A stretch of DNA of 64,000 nt. Source: JAOUEA01 sp963821925 (GTDB lineage: Bacteria > Actinomycetota > UBA4738 > HRBIN12). The notes under the pieces are model-generated. The model saw nothing but the letters and a program-made list of their open reading frames with translations, was not told the origin of the DNA and searched no databases. Shown here piece by piece: positions 1 to 8,334 of this stretch. The stretch spans positions 620,001-684,000 of the forward strand of contig CAWGFO010000001.1 of NCBI GenBank assembly GCA_963821925.1, in the 5' to 3' direction. Position 1 is the stretch's first letter. Each line of letters starts with the position of its first letter. The translations under genes were made by a program, and so were the position numbers.

Positions 1-459
1 GGGATGGCGATCCGCGAACAGCTGTTCGACCATCCCGCCGAACGAGTGGCCCACGAGCACGAGTGGTCCGTCGATGCCCGCACCGACCAGCAGGCGGTCG
101 AGCTCGTCGGCGGCGTCTCCAGCCGAGACCGGTTCCGCGCTGGCCGGACGGTCGTCGCTCAGGCCGATACCTGCTCGGTCGTAGCCGCACGTCTTCGTGG
201 TCGGGAACACCTCGGCGTCGACGGTCGAGAACCAACCGTTGTCGCCGCTCGCGCCCGCTTCGTAGACCACGGTCGGGGATCCGAAGCCGCGGCAGGCGAT
301 GAACAGCTCGTACCCGCCGACATCGACGAACGCCGTCGTGGGTCCGGCCTCGTCGGTCGCCGTAGGGGGTGACGTTGCCGCCGTCGTGGGCGTGGCGTCC
401 CCACTGCAGGCCGCCATCAGCACTGCCGCGAGCACGGTCGCTGCGAGTCGATCTCTCAT
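1..459 (-). CDS. Alpha/beta-hydrolase lipoprotein (partial, C-terminus outside window)
   Basis: Reading leftward from ATG at 459, the protein starts with a short signal peptide ending in the lipobox LMAAC (Cys18), so it is probably a lipid-anchored extracytoplasmic protein. A Thr/Ala/Pro-rich linker follows, then an alpha/beta-hydrolase domain beginning at about residue 45. The nucleophile elbow GHSFGG is visible shortly before the window edge; the Asp and His of the triad would lie beyond it. The start is supported by an AGGAGGG Shine-Dalgarno overlapping the end of the propeller gene just upstream, and the 10-bp gap makes it the third gene of the sigma/anti-sigma operon. Substrate is unknown; such folds include esterases, epoxide hydrolases and prolyl peptidases. 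Confidence 0.8.
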   Translation of the reverse strand, partial: MRDRLAATVLAAVLMAACSGDATPTTAATSPPTATDEAGPTTAFVDVGGYELFIACRGFGSPTVVYEAGASGDNGWFSTVDAEVFPTTKTCGYDRAGIGLSDDRPASAEPVSAGDAADELDRLLVGAGIDGPLVLVGHSFGGMVEQLFADRHP

Positions 460-469
460 CTCGGTGACC

Positions 470-1751
470 TCATCCCTCCTGGGGCAGCGGCTGCCAGGTC
501 GGGGAGATGCCGCTCTCAGACACTTGTCGCACATCGGTTCCGTCGAGGTTCACAACGAGGACCCCGGTGTCGTTCGGGAGATCCTCGCGATCGCCGATCA
601 CGCTGAAGGCGATCGACGTCCCGTCGGGGGAGAACGTCGGACCGGTGAAGGCGTGCTCGGTCATGCCCGCGACGCAGCATCCGGTCGTGTAGATCCGGTG
701 GGCGCCGGAGCCGTCGGCGTTCGCCACCCAGATCTCGGCCTCGAACGGAGGGCCGGGGCCGCCGAACGACTGGCGGCCGGGGAACGCCGACCACGTGATG
801 AGCGCGCCGTCGGGCGACCACGACGCGTCGGCCAGGAACCGGTCCCGGCCGCCGTCGACGATCGTGGTCTCGCGACCGGTCTGCCGATCGATCGCGGTGA
901 TGACGTCGGACTCCGCCGAGGAATCGCCCTTGTTCGTCACGAGCAGCGTGGTCCCGTCGGGCGACCAGGCCAGGGGCCCGTTGGGGGAGCCCGCGACTTC
1001 GGCCACGAGCTCGGTCGGAAACTCCGTCGGCGATGTCATCGCCACCACTCGCACCTCGCCGGGTGGTTGGACGATCGCGAGCTCGTCGCCATCGGGCGAC
1101 CACGCGAAGCCGGTCACAGGCGCCGCGACGTTGGATCCGCCCTGTGACCCGACCCGGGTCACCCACAGGCTGCCGTCAGCGAGCGTCCACGCGATCTCGT
1201 CGCCATCGGGCGACCACGCGATCTCGGTGCAGACGCCCCCGGGACTCCCGGCGCCGCACGAGTTGACGAACTCGAGCCGTGCCGTCGGGGATCCCTGCTG
1301 AGAACACCATGTCCCAGCGGGAGGTCGACCCCTCCTGATCCGCCAGGTCACCCCAGGCGAAGGCGACCTGGGTCCCGTCCGGCGACCATGCGAAGACGGG
1401 CTGCACCCCTCGTCCCGCGCGTGTGGCCCCACCGGGTCCTTCAAGGGTTGCCCCGGCCCGTACCAAAGGCTGGACGGGGCCGTCTCCGGCGGGCTTCAGC
1501 ATCAGGTTCCCGTGATCCAGGAACAGGATCGAGCCACTGCGAGTGTCGGCCGGCATGGTCGTGTCGGTCGTGCGGAGCATGCTCGCCGCGAACGCGAGCC
1601 CCGCGGCGACGATCGCGAGGGCCATGCCCGCCGCAGCGATCCGTTCGTTCCTCCGCTTGCGGTCTCTGCGACGGTGGAAACCGTCGAGGGTCAGTGTCGG
1701 CGGCTTCACGCGCACCAGTTCGCGTTCGACGAGGGTTCGGGGATCGGTCAT
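470..1751 (-). CDS. Membrane-anchored anti-sigma-like protein with TolB-type beta-propeller (one frameshift)
   Basis: The product has a basic cytoplasmic N-terminus of about 40 residues, one membrane helix at about 41-62 and an extracytoplasmic propeller with six WSPDG-type blades (for example FAWSPDGTQ, IAWSPDGDE, PTFSPDGTS). Its ATG overlaps the stop of the sigma gene (ATGA), the usual layout of an ECF sigma and its membrane regulator. No zinc anti-sigma motif is visible, so an anti-sigma role is inferred from topology and position. The frame changes near 1295-1305, between ...WDMVFS and QQGSPTARLEF. The interval is 1282 nt, one base over a multiple of three, so a single extra base explains it; blades on both sides are well conserved. 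Confidence 0.75.
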
Positions 1752-2230
1752 CGGTTCGCCTCCACGGTGTCGGCCAGCGCCGCGCGGGCCTGGTGCGTAA
1801 GCGCGTAGACCGTCGACGCCTTGATCCCGAGGAGCTCGCCGGTCTCCTCACCGGAGTACCCGAGCGCCTCGGTCAGCACGAGCGCTGCGCGCTGACGCGG
1901 CGTGAGCGCCGAGAGGGCGCGCGCGGCCTCGTCGCGGTCGTCGACCGGCGCGAAGACGTCGTCGGCCTCGGCGTGCAGGGTCACGACTCGCTTCAGCGCC
2001 CGCGCCGCCCGCCGGTAGTCGCTGCGGAACTGGTTCATCGCAGTCCGGTACAGGTAGCCGGCTGGGTTCCCCATCGTCGCGACGTCATCCCATCGCTCGA
2101 AGACCCTCGTGAACGCCTCCTGCGCGATGTCTTCTGCCTGCGATCGGCTCCCGGTCACGACGCAGAGCACACGAAGGAGCCGATCGCACTCATCGCGGAA
2201 GAACACGTCGAAGGTCAGGGTCTCGGACAT
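1748..2230 (-). CDS. ECF (sigma-70 family, SigE-like) RNA polymerase sigma factor
   Basis: About 160 residues, normal for an ECF factor. Region 2 is at the start (FFRDECDRLLRVLCVVTGS, then AEDIAQEAFTRVFERW with the conserved DIAQEAF). Region 4 is near the end (ALSALTPRQRAALVLTEAL, then GYSGEETGELLGIKASTV), a helix-turn-helix for -35 recognition. ATG 2230 is preferred because region 2 begins a few residues later as in relatives; an in-frame ATG at 2281 would add 17 residues. The stop overlaps the start of the propeller membrane protein (ATGA), so the two are translationally coupled and probably form a signal-responsive sigma/anti-sigma pair. The signal is unknown. Confidence 0.9.
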   Translation of the reverse strand: MSETLTFDVFFRDECDRLLRVLCVVTGSRSQAEDIAQEAFTRVFERWDDVATMGNPAGYLYRTAMNQFRSDYRRAARALKRVVTLHAEADDVFAPVDDRDEAARALSALTPRQRAALVLTEALGYSGEETGELLGIKASTVYALTHQARAALADTVEANR

Positions 2231-2326
2231 GGCCTGGCCCGCAGCGTTCCACGTTCCCGCGAGGCGTGCGACGTCATCCATCGGGGGTGAAACGCCCGAA
2301 CGGCCGAGAACCTGTAGACATCACCC

Positions 2327-2714
2327 ATGAGGATGTTGTTCGGGTTCGCCGGCGGGATCGGGCACTTCCTGCCGATCGCGCCGATCGCCCGGGCGGCGCA
2401 GGCGGCGGGTCACACGGTCGCGGTCGCCGGACGGCCCCGGGAGCGTGACCGGCGCGCTCGTGCTCGGGGTGCCGCTGGTCGTGCTCCCGATGGGGGCGGA
2501 CCAACCGATGAACGCCGCGCGGATCGAGGCGCTCGGTGTGGGTCGAACGCTCGACGCGATCGGGTCGACGCCCGAGGACATCCGGGGAGCGGTAGTGCAG
2601 GTGCTCGACGAACCGACCTATCGCCGGGCGGCCGAGCGGGTCCGTGAAGAGGGCGCCGCGCTGCCCGGTCCCGAGCATGCGGTGAACCTGATCGAGGCTC
2701 TCCGAACGACGTGA
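2327..2714 (+). pseudogene. Remnant of an MGT/UGT-type glycosyltransferase, middle deleted
   Basis: The first 37 codons (MRMLFGFAGGIGHFLPIAPI and following) are the classic N-terminus of a macrolide-type UDP-glycosyltransferase. Near 2431-2441 the sequence jumps, in another frame, to the family's C-terminal sugar-nucleotide region: GSVTGALVLGVPLVVLPMG, then ADQPMNAARIEALGVGR, ending at TGA 2712-2714. Intact members are about 400 residues; here only about 37 plus 90 remain, so roughly 250-270 codons are missing. Both ends are highly conserved, suggesting a recent deletion or an assembly collapse rather than slow decay. No functional enzyme can be made. Confidence 0.8.
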
Positions 2715-2739
2715 GGCCCGGGCCGTTCGCCCGGGCCTC
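2713..2739. terminator. Bidirectional terminator hairpin
   Basis: A perfect 11-bp stem (GAGGCCCGGGC / GCCCGGGCCTC) with the 5-nt loop CGTTC begins inside the glycosyltransferase stop codon. It lies between that + strand remnant and the convergent YCII gene, where it could stop transcription from both sides. No long U-tract follows, as is common at high GC. Confidence 0.7.
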
Positions 2740-2765
2740 GTTGCGTCACCGTCCGAGGACGACGG

Positions 2766-3086
2766 TCACATCACGTCGAACGTCTCGTGCACCGCGATGC
2801 TGGCGCCGCCCGCGAGGACCGGGCAGTCCTTGGCCAGCGTCACGGCCTCGTCGAGCGAGTCCGCCGACAGGATCGTGTAGCCGGACGCCGCGCCCAGCCC
2901 ACCCTCGGAGACCGCGCCGTCGGCCGCGATCGTCTTGGCCGCGCCGGGCGTGAACGGGTTGCCGGGATCTTTCACGGCGCCGCCGATCGAGGTGAACCAC
3001 GCGGTCCAGGCATCCATGACCGCCTTCTGGGCTTCCTCGGTCTCGGGCATCGATCCGCCCTGGTAGATCAGCACGTAGTCGCTCAC
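2766..3086 (-). CDS. YCII/DGPF-domain protein
   Basis: A 106-residue single-domain protein that begins SDYVLIYQGGSMPETEE and contains the ferredoxin-like YCII core with GYTILSADSLDEAVTLAKDC and a C-terminal GASIAVHETFDVM. This matches the actinobacterial YCII/DGPF family often found near sigma factors; its biochemical role is not established. GTG 3086 was chosen because GGAGGAGG lies about 6 nt upstream; an upstream ATG at 3125 has no such site. It is convergent with the glycosyltransferase remnant and divergent from the cyclase gene. Confidence 0.8.
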   Translation of the reverse strand: MSDYVLIYQGGSMPETEEAQKAVMDAWTAWFTSIGGAVKDPGNPFTPGAAKTIAADGAVSEGGLGAASGYTILSADSLDEAVTLAKDCPVLAGGASIAVHETFDVM

Positions 3087-3215
3087 CGTTTCCTCCTCCC
3101 GCGCGGCGCACCGGTGGCCGCGCATCTACTCCAACGACGAACGGTACGCCCTTCCGTCGACATCGTTCTCCGATTTCTTGCCTTGCGCCGGTAGCGTCGC
3201 GGACCGGGACCCGCC

Positions 3216-3221
3216 TAGCAT
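3216..3221 (+). promoter_or_regulatory. -10 element (TAGCAT) of a leaderless promoter
   Basis: TAGCAT fits the TANNNT actinobacterial -10 consensus and ends 7 nt before GTG 3229, so transcription would start at or next to the start codon. No Shine-Dalgarno precedes that codon. Confidence 0.6.
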
Positions 3222-3228
3222 CCGTCGC

Positions 3229-4512
3229 GTGGCCGACCACGACGCAGGACCCGCACACTCCGGCGATCTGCGGCGTGCGCTGATCGACCTCCTCGAGCGA
3301 CTGGCCGACATCGGCGCGCGGCCCGAGGATAGCCACGACGACCGGCTCCGCGAAGGCACGCTGATCCTGGCGTCGGTCGCGATCGTGCTCGTGTCGTTCG
3401 TGTGGGTGGGCACCTACGCCGCGTACGGGTACCCGGTCTCGGCCGCGATCCCGGCCACCTATCAGGTGGTCACCGCGATCGGTCTCCTCGCGCTCTACCG
3501 GACGAAACGCTTCGATCGGTTCCGGACGACGCAGTTCGTGATGTTCCTGCTGTTGCCCGCGCTGCTGCAGGTCTCGCTCGGCGGCTTCGTCGCATCGAGC
3601 GGGATCGTCATGTGGTCCACGGCCACGCCCCTCGCCGCGCTCGCCCTGCTCGGGCTCCGACGCTCGTTCCCCTGGCTGCTGGTGTGGATCGTCGAGATCC
3701 TGGTGCTGACCCTCCTCGATCCGCGGCTCGCGCAGGACCCCGCCGCGCTCCCGGCGGGGATCGTCACGGCCTTCTTCGCCCTGAACCTGTTCGGCGTCAC
3801 GTTCAGCTCCTTCCTGATGCTCGGGTACTTCGTGCATCAGCGTGAACTGGTGCACCGAGCGCTCGAGGCCGAGCAGGATCGGTCGGAACGGCTCCTCCTG
3901 AACGTCCTCCCGGCGCCGATCGCGGAGCGGCTCAAGCGCCACGAAGGCGTGATCGCGGAACAGCACGACCACGTCACCGTGCTCTTCGCCGATCTGGTCG
4001 GGTTCACCGCGCGGTCCGCGGCGATGGAGGCGCATGAGCTCGTGACGCTCCTCGATCGGATCTTCTCCGCGTTCGACGCGCTCGCCGACGCCGAGGGCCT
4101 GGAGAAGATCAAGACGATCGGCGACGCGTACATGGTCGCCGGCGGGATCCCGGTTCCCCAGCCCGACCATGTACACGCGGTGGCGCGCATGGCGCTCGCG
4201 ATGCGCGACGAGATCGCGGCGATCGCGGCGTCGACCGAGCACGGATGGCTCGACGTACGGATCGGGATCGACACAGGCCCGGCGGTGGCAGGCGTGATCG
4301 GCCAGCGCAAGTTCATCTACGACCTGTGGGGGGATACGGTGAACACCGCGAGCCGCATGGAGTCGCACGGCGTGCCGGGCGCGATCCAGGTGACGGCGCG
4401 GACGGCCGCCGCCCTCGGCCCCGGCTTCGTCGTGCACCCGCGCGGCACGATCGAGGTCAAGGGGAAGGGTCCCATGGAGACGTTCCTCCTCGACGGTGTC
4501 GCGCGTCGGTAG
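3229..4512 (+). CDS. Membrane-bound class III adenylate cyclase
   Basis: About 427 residues. After a soluble N-terminus of about 40 residues come six probable membrane helices (about residues 45-210), a short coiled linker (REL VHRALEAEQDRSERLL) and a class III cyclase domain at about 235-420. Visible catalytic features are the metal-binding Asp in VTVLFADLVGFT, the Lys and second Asp in IKTIGDAYMVAGG, and YDLWGDTVNTASRMES with the purine-contacting Asp and the Asn/Arg pair of the transition-state site. The Lys/Asp combination indicates ATP, so the product should be cAMP. GTG 3229 was chosen because TAGCAT lies 7 nt upstream and the preceding codons look non-coding. A CRP-type protein encoded at 48.5 kb could be a receptor. 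Confidence 0.9.
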   Translation: MADHDAGPAHSGDLRRALIDLLERLADIGARPEDSHDDRLREGTLILASVAIVLVSFVWVGTYAAYGYPVSAAIPATYQVVTAIGLLALYRTKRFDRFRTTQFVMFLLLPALLQVSLGGFVASSGIVMWSTATPLAALALLGLRRSFPWLLVWIVEILVLTLLDPRLAQDPAALPAGIVTAFFALNLFGVTFSSFLMLGYFVHQRELVHRALEAEQDRSERLLLNVLPAPIAERLKRHEGVIAEQHDHVTVLFADLVGFTARSAAMEAHELVTLLDRIFSAFDALADAEGLEKIKTIGDAYMVAGGIPVPQPDHVHAVARMALAMRDEIAAIAASTEHGWLDVRIGIDTGPAVAGVIGQRKFIYDLWGDTVNTASRMESHGVPGAIQVTARTAAALGPGFVVHPRGTIEVKGKGPMETFLLDGVARR

Positions 4513-4533
4513 CGAGGTGTCGGGGGTCGGCGG

Positions 4534-4563
4534 TACGGTCGGACGGTCCCGACACCGAGGAGG
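4534..4563 (+). promoter_or_regulatory. Probable promoter -10 (TACGGT) and Shine-Dalgarno of the cupin remnant
   Basis: TACGGT at 4534-4539 could be a -10 box with a start about 7 nt later. GAGGAGG at 4557-4563 is a strong ribosome binding site 6 nt before GTG 4570. The initiation signals are intact although the gene body is mostly gone. Confidence 0.45.
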
Positions 4564-4569
4564 CTCGCC

Positions 4570-4689
4570 GTGGAGCTCGCGTACGTGTTCTCGATCCCCG
4601 GCGGCCACGACAGCTGGGTCGTGGGTGACGAGCCGTACGTCTCGCTCCACCTGCAGGGAGCGGCCGGCTACGCGAGCTCGCATGACTGA
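4570..4689 (+). pseudogene. Remnant of a cupin-domain protein (start and C-terminus only)
   Basis: A 39-codon reading frame with a strong ribosome binding site begins VELAYVFS and then reads IPGGHDSWVVGDEPYVSLHL. The second part resembles the last beta strands of cupin proteins (IPPGHDAWVVGDEP type), which normally exceed 100 residues. The beginning and end seem to be joined near 4591-4594 with the barrel core missing. It could alternatively be a real small protein, but the cupin C-terminal signature argues for an internally deleted gene. Confidence 0.55.
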
Positions 4690-4701
4690 GGCGGCCCGAC
4701 G

Positions 4702-5295
4702 ATGAACGCGGACGCCGAGGTCGTCGAGGCGAAGGATCGCGCCGCCTGGCGACGGTGGCTGGTGCGCCACCACGATCGTGACGGGGGCATCTGGCTCGTG
4801 ATCCACAAGAAGCGGAGCCGCTCGGGCTCCCTCTCGTACGAGGACGCGGTGCTCGAGGCGCTCTGCTTCGGCTGGATCGACTCGACGGCGAACCGACTCG
4901 ACGACGAGACGTACAAGCTGTGGCTCGCGCCGCGCAAGCCGAAGGGGGTCTGGTCGGCCATCAACAAGGAGCGTGTGGCCGCGTTGGCGGAGGCCGGCCT
5001 GATCCAGCCCGCCGGGTTCGCCGCGATCGAGGCGGCGAAGGCGAACGGTTCGTGGGCGGCGCTCGATCGGAGCGATGCGCTGGTCATGCCGGACGATCTG
5101 GCACAGGCGCTCGCGGTGAGTCCCGACGCCGCACGCCACTTCGAGGCCTTCCCGCCCAGCACGAAGAAGCAGGTCTACTTCTGGATCGAGAACGCGAAGC
5201 GTCCGGAAACGCGGGCCAAGCGCGTGGCCCAGACCGTGGCGGGGGCCGCCGAGAACCGGCGCGTGACCGAGTGGCGGCCGAAGGAGCCTCGGTAG
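4702..5295 (+). CDS. YdeI/OmpD-associated family protein
   Basis: A 197-residue soluble protein typical of the YdeI/OmpD-associated (bacteriocin-protection) family. Recognisable blocks are RWLVRHHDRDGGIWLVIHKK, the LEALCFGWIDS motif, KPKGVWSAINKERV and the C-terminal YFWIENAKRPETRAKRVAQT. Family members are widespread; some are linked to envelope-stress or peptide resistance, but the biochemical activity is unknown. ATG 4702 starts 12 nt after the cupin remnant with a weak GAGG upstream. It is convergent with the next gene with almost no gap. Confidence 0.85.
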   Translation: MNADAEVVEAKDRAAWRRWLVRHHDRDGGIWLVIHKKRSRSGSLSYEDAVLEALCFGWIDSTANRLDDETYKLWLAPRKPKGVWSAINKERVAALAEAGLIQPAGFAAIEAAKANGSWAALDRSDALVMPDDLAQALAVSPDAARHFEAFPPSTKKQVYFWIENAKRPETRAKRVAQTVAGAAENRRVTEWRPKEPR

Positions 5296-5296
5296 G

Positions 5297-6010
5297 TCAG
5301 CGGCCGACGCGCGACGGGTGGCGCGCCCGCGCCCGCGCGAGGACCTCCGCTCGGTCCTTCAGGTTCAGGAGCATCTTGCGCTCCATCACGAACGACCCGG
5401 GGTCGGAGAGCATCGTCCAGACCAGTGTCGCGAGGTTCCGCTTCCAGGCCTGATGCCAGCGGCTCACGAGCCGTGTGCCGCCGGCCACGGGATACAGCGC
5501 GAGGCACCACCGATCGGTCGGCCCGCCGCTCAGCAGGTACTCGTTCGGCACGATCTCGATCACGACCGGGCCCATCCCCGGCACCATCTCGATCCGGTCG
5601 CCGACGTCGAGATCCTGCAGGGCCGGGTCGATCCCGCGCGCGCTCGGCTTCCCGTCGTTGTCGATCCAGTCGTAGCTGTACCAGCCGCCGCGCCCGTAGC
5701 CGATCTGCACGAGCCACGGCCACACGTCCTCGGGCCGCGCACGGATCGTGATCGCGCGCGTCGTGGAAGGGGCATCCACGAACGCCACATCGCCCGGCAT
5801 CAGGCGTCGCCGGTCCTCCTCGGTGGCGCCCCAGTTCCGCCACCGCGGTCCGATCAGGAAGTGGTACGCGAGCAGTTTCGCCGCCGCCACGCCCACCACG
5901 ATCGCGAGGCCGATCCAGGGGCCGAGCCACGTCACGAGCAGCACCGTGAACGCGACCACGCCGACCACGATCGCCAGCACGATCCCCGAGATCGTCAGCT
6001 TCGTCCGCAT
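5297..6010 (-). CDS. SRPBCC-like protein with N-terminal membrane helices
   Basis: A 237-residue protein with one or two N-terminal membrane helices (about residues 5-55), then a soluble domain of the SRPBCC/START-like class. RARPEDVWPWLVQIGYGRGG and GWYSYDWIDNDG are typical of a widespread group annotated as SRPBCC family proteins, which bind hydrophobic ligands; no specific ligand is known. ATG 6010 was preferred over an upstream in-frame ATG at 6073 because membrane segments start right after it and GGGAGA lies upstream. It is divergent from the flippase gene across a hairpin-rich spacer. Confidence 0.75.
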   Translation of the reverse strand: MRTKLTISGIVLAIVVGVVAFTVLLVTWLGPWIGLAIVVGVAAAKLLAYHFLIGPRWRNWGATEEDRRRLMPGDVAFVDAPSTTRAITIRARPEDVWPWLVQIGYGRGGWYSYDWIDNDGKPSARGIDPALQDLDVGDRIEMVPGMGPVVIEIVPNEYLLSGGPTDRWCLALYPVAGGTRLVSRWHQAWKRNLATLVWTMLSDPGSFVMERKMLLNLKDRAEVLARARARHPSRVGR

Positions 6011-6086
6011 CGTCGCCGTCTCCCGTCGCGAGGGGTCCGCACGACGGGAGTGTCGCACCTCGGTGGCCTCCACGCCGACGGCCGCC

Positions 6087-6124
6087 CGACCCCCGTCGGC
6101 GGGGTCGAACCGCCCCCGCGGGGG
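6087..6124. repeat. Two GC-rich inverted repeats in a divergent spacer
   Basis: CGACCCC at 6087-6093 pairs with GGGGTCG at 6101-6107 (7-bp stem, 7-nt loop), and CCCCCGCGGGGG at 6113-6124 is a perfect palindrome. Both lie between the divergent SRPBCC and flippase genes. They could be operators or transcript hairpins; I do not recognise a regulator. Confidence 0.4.
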
Positions 6125-6186
6125 GGTGTGACGTTCCTGCGTAGAACCCGGTCACGTGCCCGGGCGTCCGGGATACTGGTCCGGCC

Positions 6187-7776
6187 GTGGGAACCCCAGA
6201 AGACGCGCTCGAACTCGCGACCGCCGAAGACGCCGCGCTCCCGCAGCACGCCGACGAGGTCAGGGACCGCAAGACGATCCTCGCCGGCACCGGCCAGAAC
6301 ATCGTGGGTCTCGGGGTCTTCGTCCTCGCCAGCTTCGGGATGAACATCCTGATCGCGCGGACCTTCGGGAAGGGCTCCGCGGCGTTCGGACAGATCACCC
6401 TGATCACGCAGCTCGCCTTCGTGGCCGGCGCGGCCACGCGGTTCGGCATGGACATGGCGGCCGTGCGGCGCGTCGCGATCGAGGTCGGAAAGGGTGAGCC
6501 CGGCCGCGCCCGCGCGATCGTCCGGCTCGCGATCGGCATCGCGGCCGCCGTCAGCGCGGTGGTCGCGGCGATCGTGTTCCTGGGCGCGGGATCGATCGGC
6601 GACCTCCTGAACGTGCCGAGCGCCAGCGTCCAGGCCGCCGCCGTCGGCCTGATCTTCGTGGCGATCGCGCAGGTCTACCTGGGCGGCTCCCGTGGCCTGA
6701 AGATCATGCGCCACACCCTGTACGCGTACTGGATCGGGCAGTCGATCGGCTGGATCGTGATCACGCTCGCGATGTGGGCGCTGGTCGGCGAGACCGTCGC
6801 CGTCACCGCCTGGGCGTACGCGCTGTCGTGGGTGTTCGCGACGCTCGTGGCGTTCGTCTCGTGGCACCGCGTGACGACACCGTTCCCGCACCTGCCGGCC
6901 GAGGCCGGGGAAGCCAAGGCGCTCGCGACGTACGGGGCCCCACGGGCCCCGGCCGCGCTGCTGTCGCAGGCGCTGTTCTACACGGACCTCGCGGTCCTCT
7001 CGCACTACCTGGGCAACAACCCCGAGGTGAGCGAGTACGCCGCGGCGATCCGCATCGCGCAGGCGCTCGTGCTCTTCCTCACCGCGGTCTCGTACATGTT
7101 CAGCCCGTTCGTCGCGGACCTGCACGAGCGCGGCGAACGCGACCGCCTGAACGATCTGTTCAAGCAGATCACCCGCTGGACGCTCGCCGGGACGATCCCG
7201 CTTTTGCTGCTGTTCATGATCGCGCCGGCCTCGGTCCTGGCGCTGTTCGGCGAGAGCTACGACGCGGGCACCTCGTGGCTGCGCGTGCTCCTGATCGGGC
7301 AAGCGGTGAACGTCAGCGTCGGCGCGGCCGGCTTCATCTTGATCATGGTGAAGCGCACGGGGTGGGACCTAACCGTCTACGCGCTGTCGTTCGTGCTGGA
7401 CCTCGTGCTCGCGATCACGCTGATCGGATCGCTGGACATGGGCGCGATGGGCGCGGCGATCGCGCAGGCGACCGCGTTGGTCGTCTCGAACGCCCTGCGC
7501 CTGTACCTGGTTTGGCGGTTCGTCCGGATCCAGCCGTACGACAGGTACTACGCGCGCCTGCTGATCCCGACCGCGGTCTGCACCGTGGTGATGGTCGCCG
7601 TCCATGCGGTCACGAGCGGCCCCCACTGGGCCTTCGACCTGCTGGCGACCGGCGCGATCGGCGGCGCCGTCTACTACGTGACGCTCGTCTTCTACGGGCT
7701 CACGCCCGGCGAGAAAGCCAGCGTGTTCAAGCTCGTCGGGAAGGCCCGCGGACGTCAGGGGACGCCGGTAGGCTGA
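6187..7776 (+). CDS. Polysaccharide/lipid flippase of the MOP (MATE/Wzx-like) superfamily
   Basis: A 529-residue integral membrane protein with about 14 predicted helices in two halves, matching the size and layout of oligosaccharide flippases (Polysacc_synt family). The N-terminal helix reads NIVGLGVFVLASFGMNILIA, and central loops contain the usual charged residues of the family. It would move lipid-linked sugars or another amphipathic precursor across the inner membrane, but no glycan-synthesis genes lie beside it, so the cargo is unknown. GTG 6187 is likely because GATACT at 6172-6177 resembles a -10 box 9 nt upstream, suggesting a short or absent leader. Confidence 0.85.
   Translation: MGTPEDALELATAEDAALPQHADEVRDRKTILAGTGQNIVGLGVFVLASFGMNILIARTFGKGSAAFGQITLITQLAFVAGAATRFGMDMAAVRRVAIEVGKGEPGRARAIVRLAIGIAAAVSAVVAAIVFLGAGSIGDLLNVPSASVQAAAVGLIFVAIAQVYLGGSRGLKIMRHTLYAYWIGQSIGWIVITLAMWALVGETVAVTAWAYALSWVFATLVAFVSWHRVTTPFPHLPAEAGEAKALATYGAPRAPAALLSQALFYTDLAVLSHYLGNNPEVSEYAAAIRIAQALVLFLTAVSYMFSPFVADLHERGERDRLNDLFKQITRWTLAGTIPLLLLFMIAPASVLALFGESYDAGTSWLRVLLIGQAVNVSVGAAGFILIMVKRTGWDLTVYALSFVLDLVLAITLIGSLDMGAMGAAIAQATALVVSNALRLYLVWRFVRIQPYDRYYARLLIPTAVCTVVMVAVHAVTSGPHWAFDLLATGAIGGAVYYVTLVFYGLTPGEKASVFKLVGKARGRQGTPVG
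7769..7774 (+). promoter_or_regulatory. -10 element (TAGGCT) of a leaderless promoter
   Basis: TAGGCT ends 6 nt before ATG 7781 and overlaps the stop region of the flippase gene. The same hexamer precedes the CaCA gene starting at 14561. Confidence 0.55.
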
Positions 7777-7780
7777 GCGG

Positions 7781-8320
7781 ATGGACCCTTCATCCGCTCT
7801 CGCGGCGCCGAACGAGTTGACCGACCCCCGGGGGTACCAGCAACACCTGCTGGGCCTGCTGGGCGACGACGATCCCGCCGAGGTGCAGGCGGCGACCCCG
7901 GCAACGCTCCGCGCGTTGGTGGCCGAGGCCGGCGACCGTTTGACCGTGCGGCCCGAGGCCGGGGAGTGGGCGGTGTATGGCTGCCTGGCGCACATCGCCG
8001 ACGCCGAGCTCGTGATGAGCGCCCGCTACCGGTTCGTGCTCGCGCACGACGAGCCGCCGCTGATCGGCTACGACCAGGATCGGTGGGTCGACCGGCTCCA
8101 CGGTGACCAGGGAAACGTCGACGCGATGCTGGATCTCTTCGAGGCGCTGCGGATCGCCAACGTCGCCCTCTGGCGGTCGACGACCGTGACCGATCGCGCG
8201 CGGGTCGGGATCCACGCCGAGCGGGGTCCCGAGAGCTTCGACCTCGCGTTCCGCATGATCGCCGGCCACGACCGGTTCCACATGGCCCAGGCGCGGGTGG
8301 CGCTCGACCCGGCGACCTAG
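7781..8320 (+). CDS. DinB-superfamily protein
   Basis: A 179-residue DinB/YfiT-like four-helix protein. The metal-binding histidines are visible in LAHIADAELVMSAR and near the C-terminus in AGHDRFHMAQARVAL, the positions used for the divalent-metal triad of this superfamily. Known relatives are damage-inducible proteins and thiol transferases (bacillithiol or mycothiol dependent), so a thiol-transferase or detoxifying role is possible but not shown. ATG 7781 follows TAGGCT with no ribosome binding site, suggesting leaderless translation. The serine hydrolase gene follows at once. Confidence 0.85.
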   Translation: MDPSSALAAPNELTDPRGYQQHLLGLLGDDDPAEVQAATPATLRALVAEAGDRLTVRPEAGEWAVYGCLAHIADAELVMSARYRFVLAHDEPPLIGYDQDRWVDRLHGDQGNVDAMLDLFEALRIANVALWRSTTVTDRARVGIHAERGPESFDLAFRMIAGHDRFHMAQARVALDPAT

Positions 8321-8334
8321 CCGCGGAGGTGACG

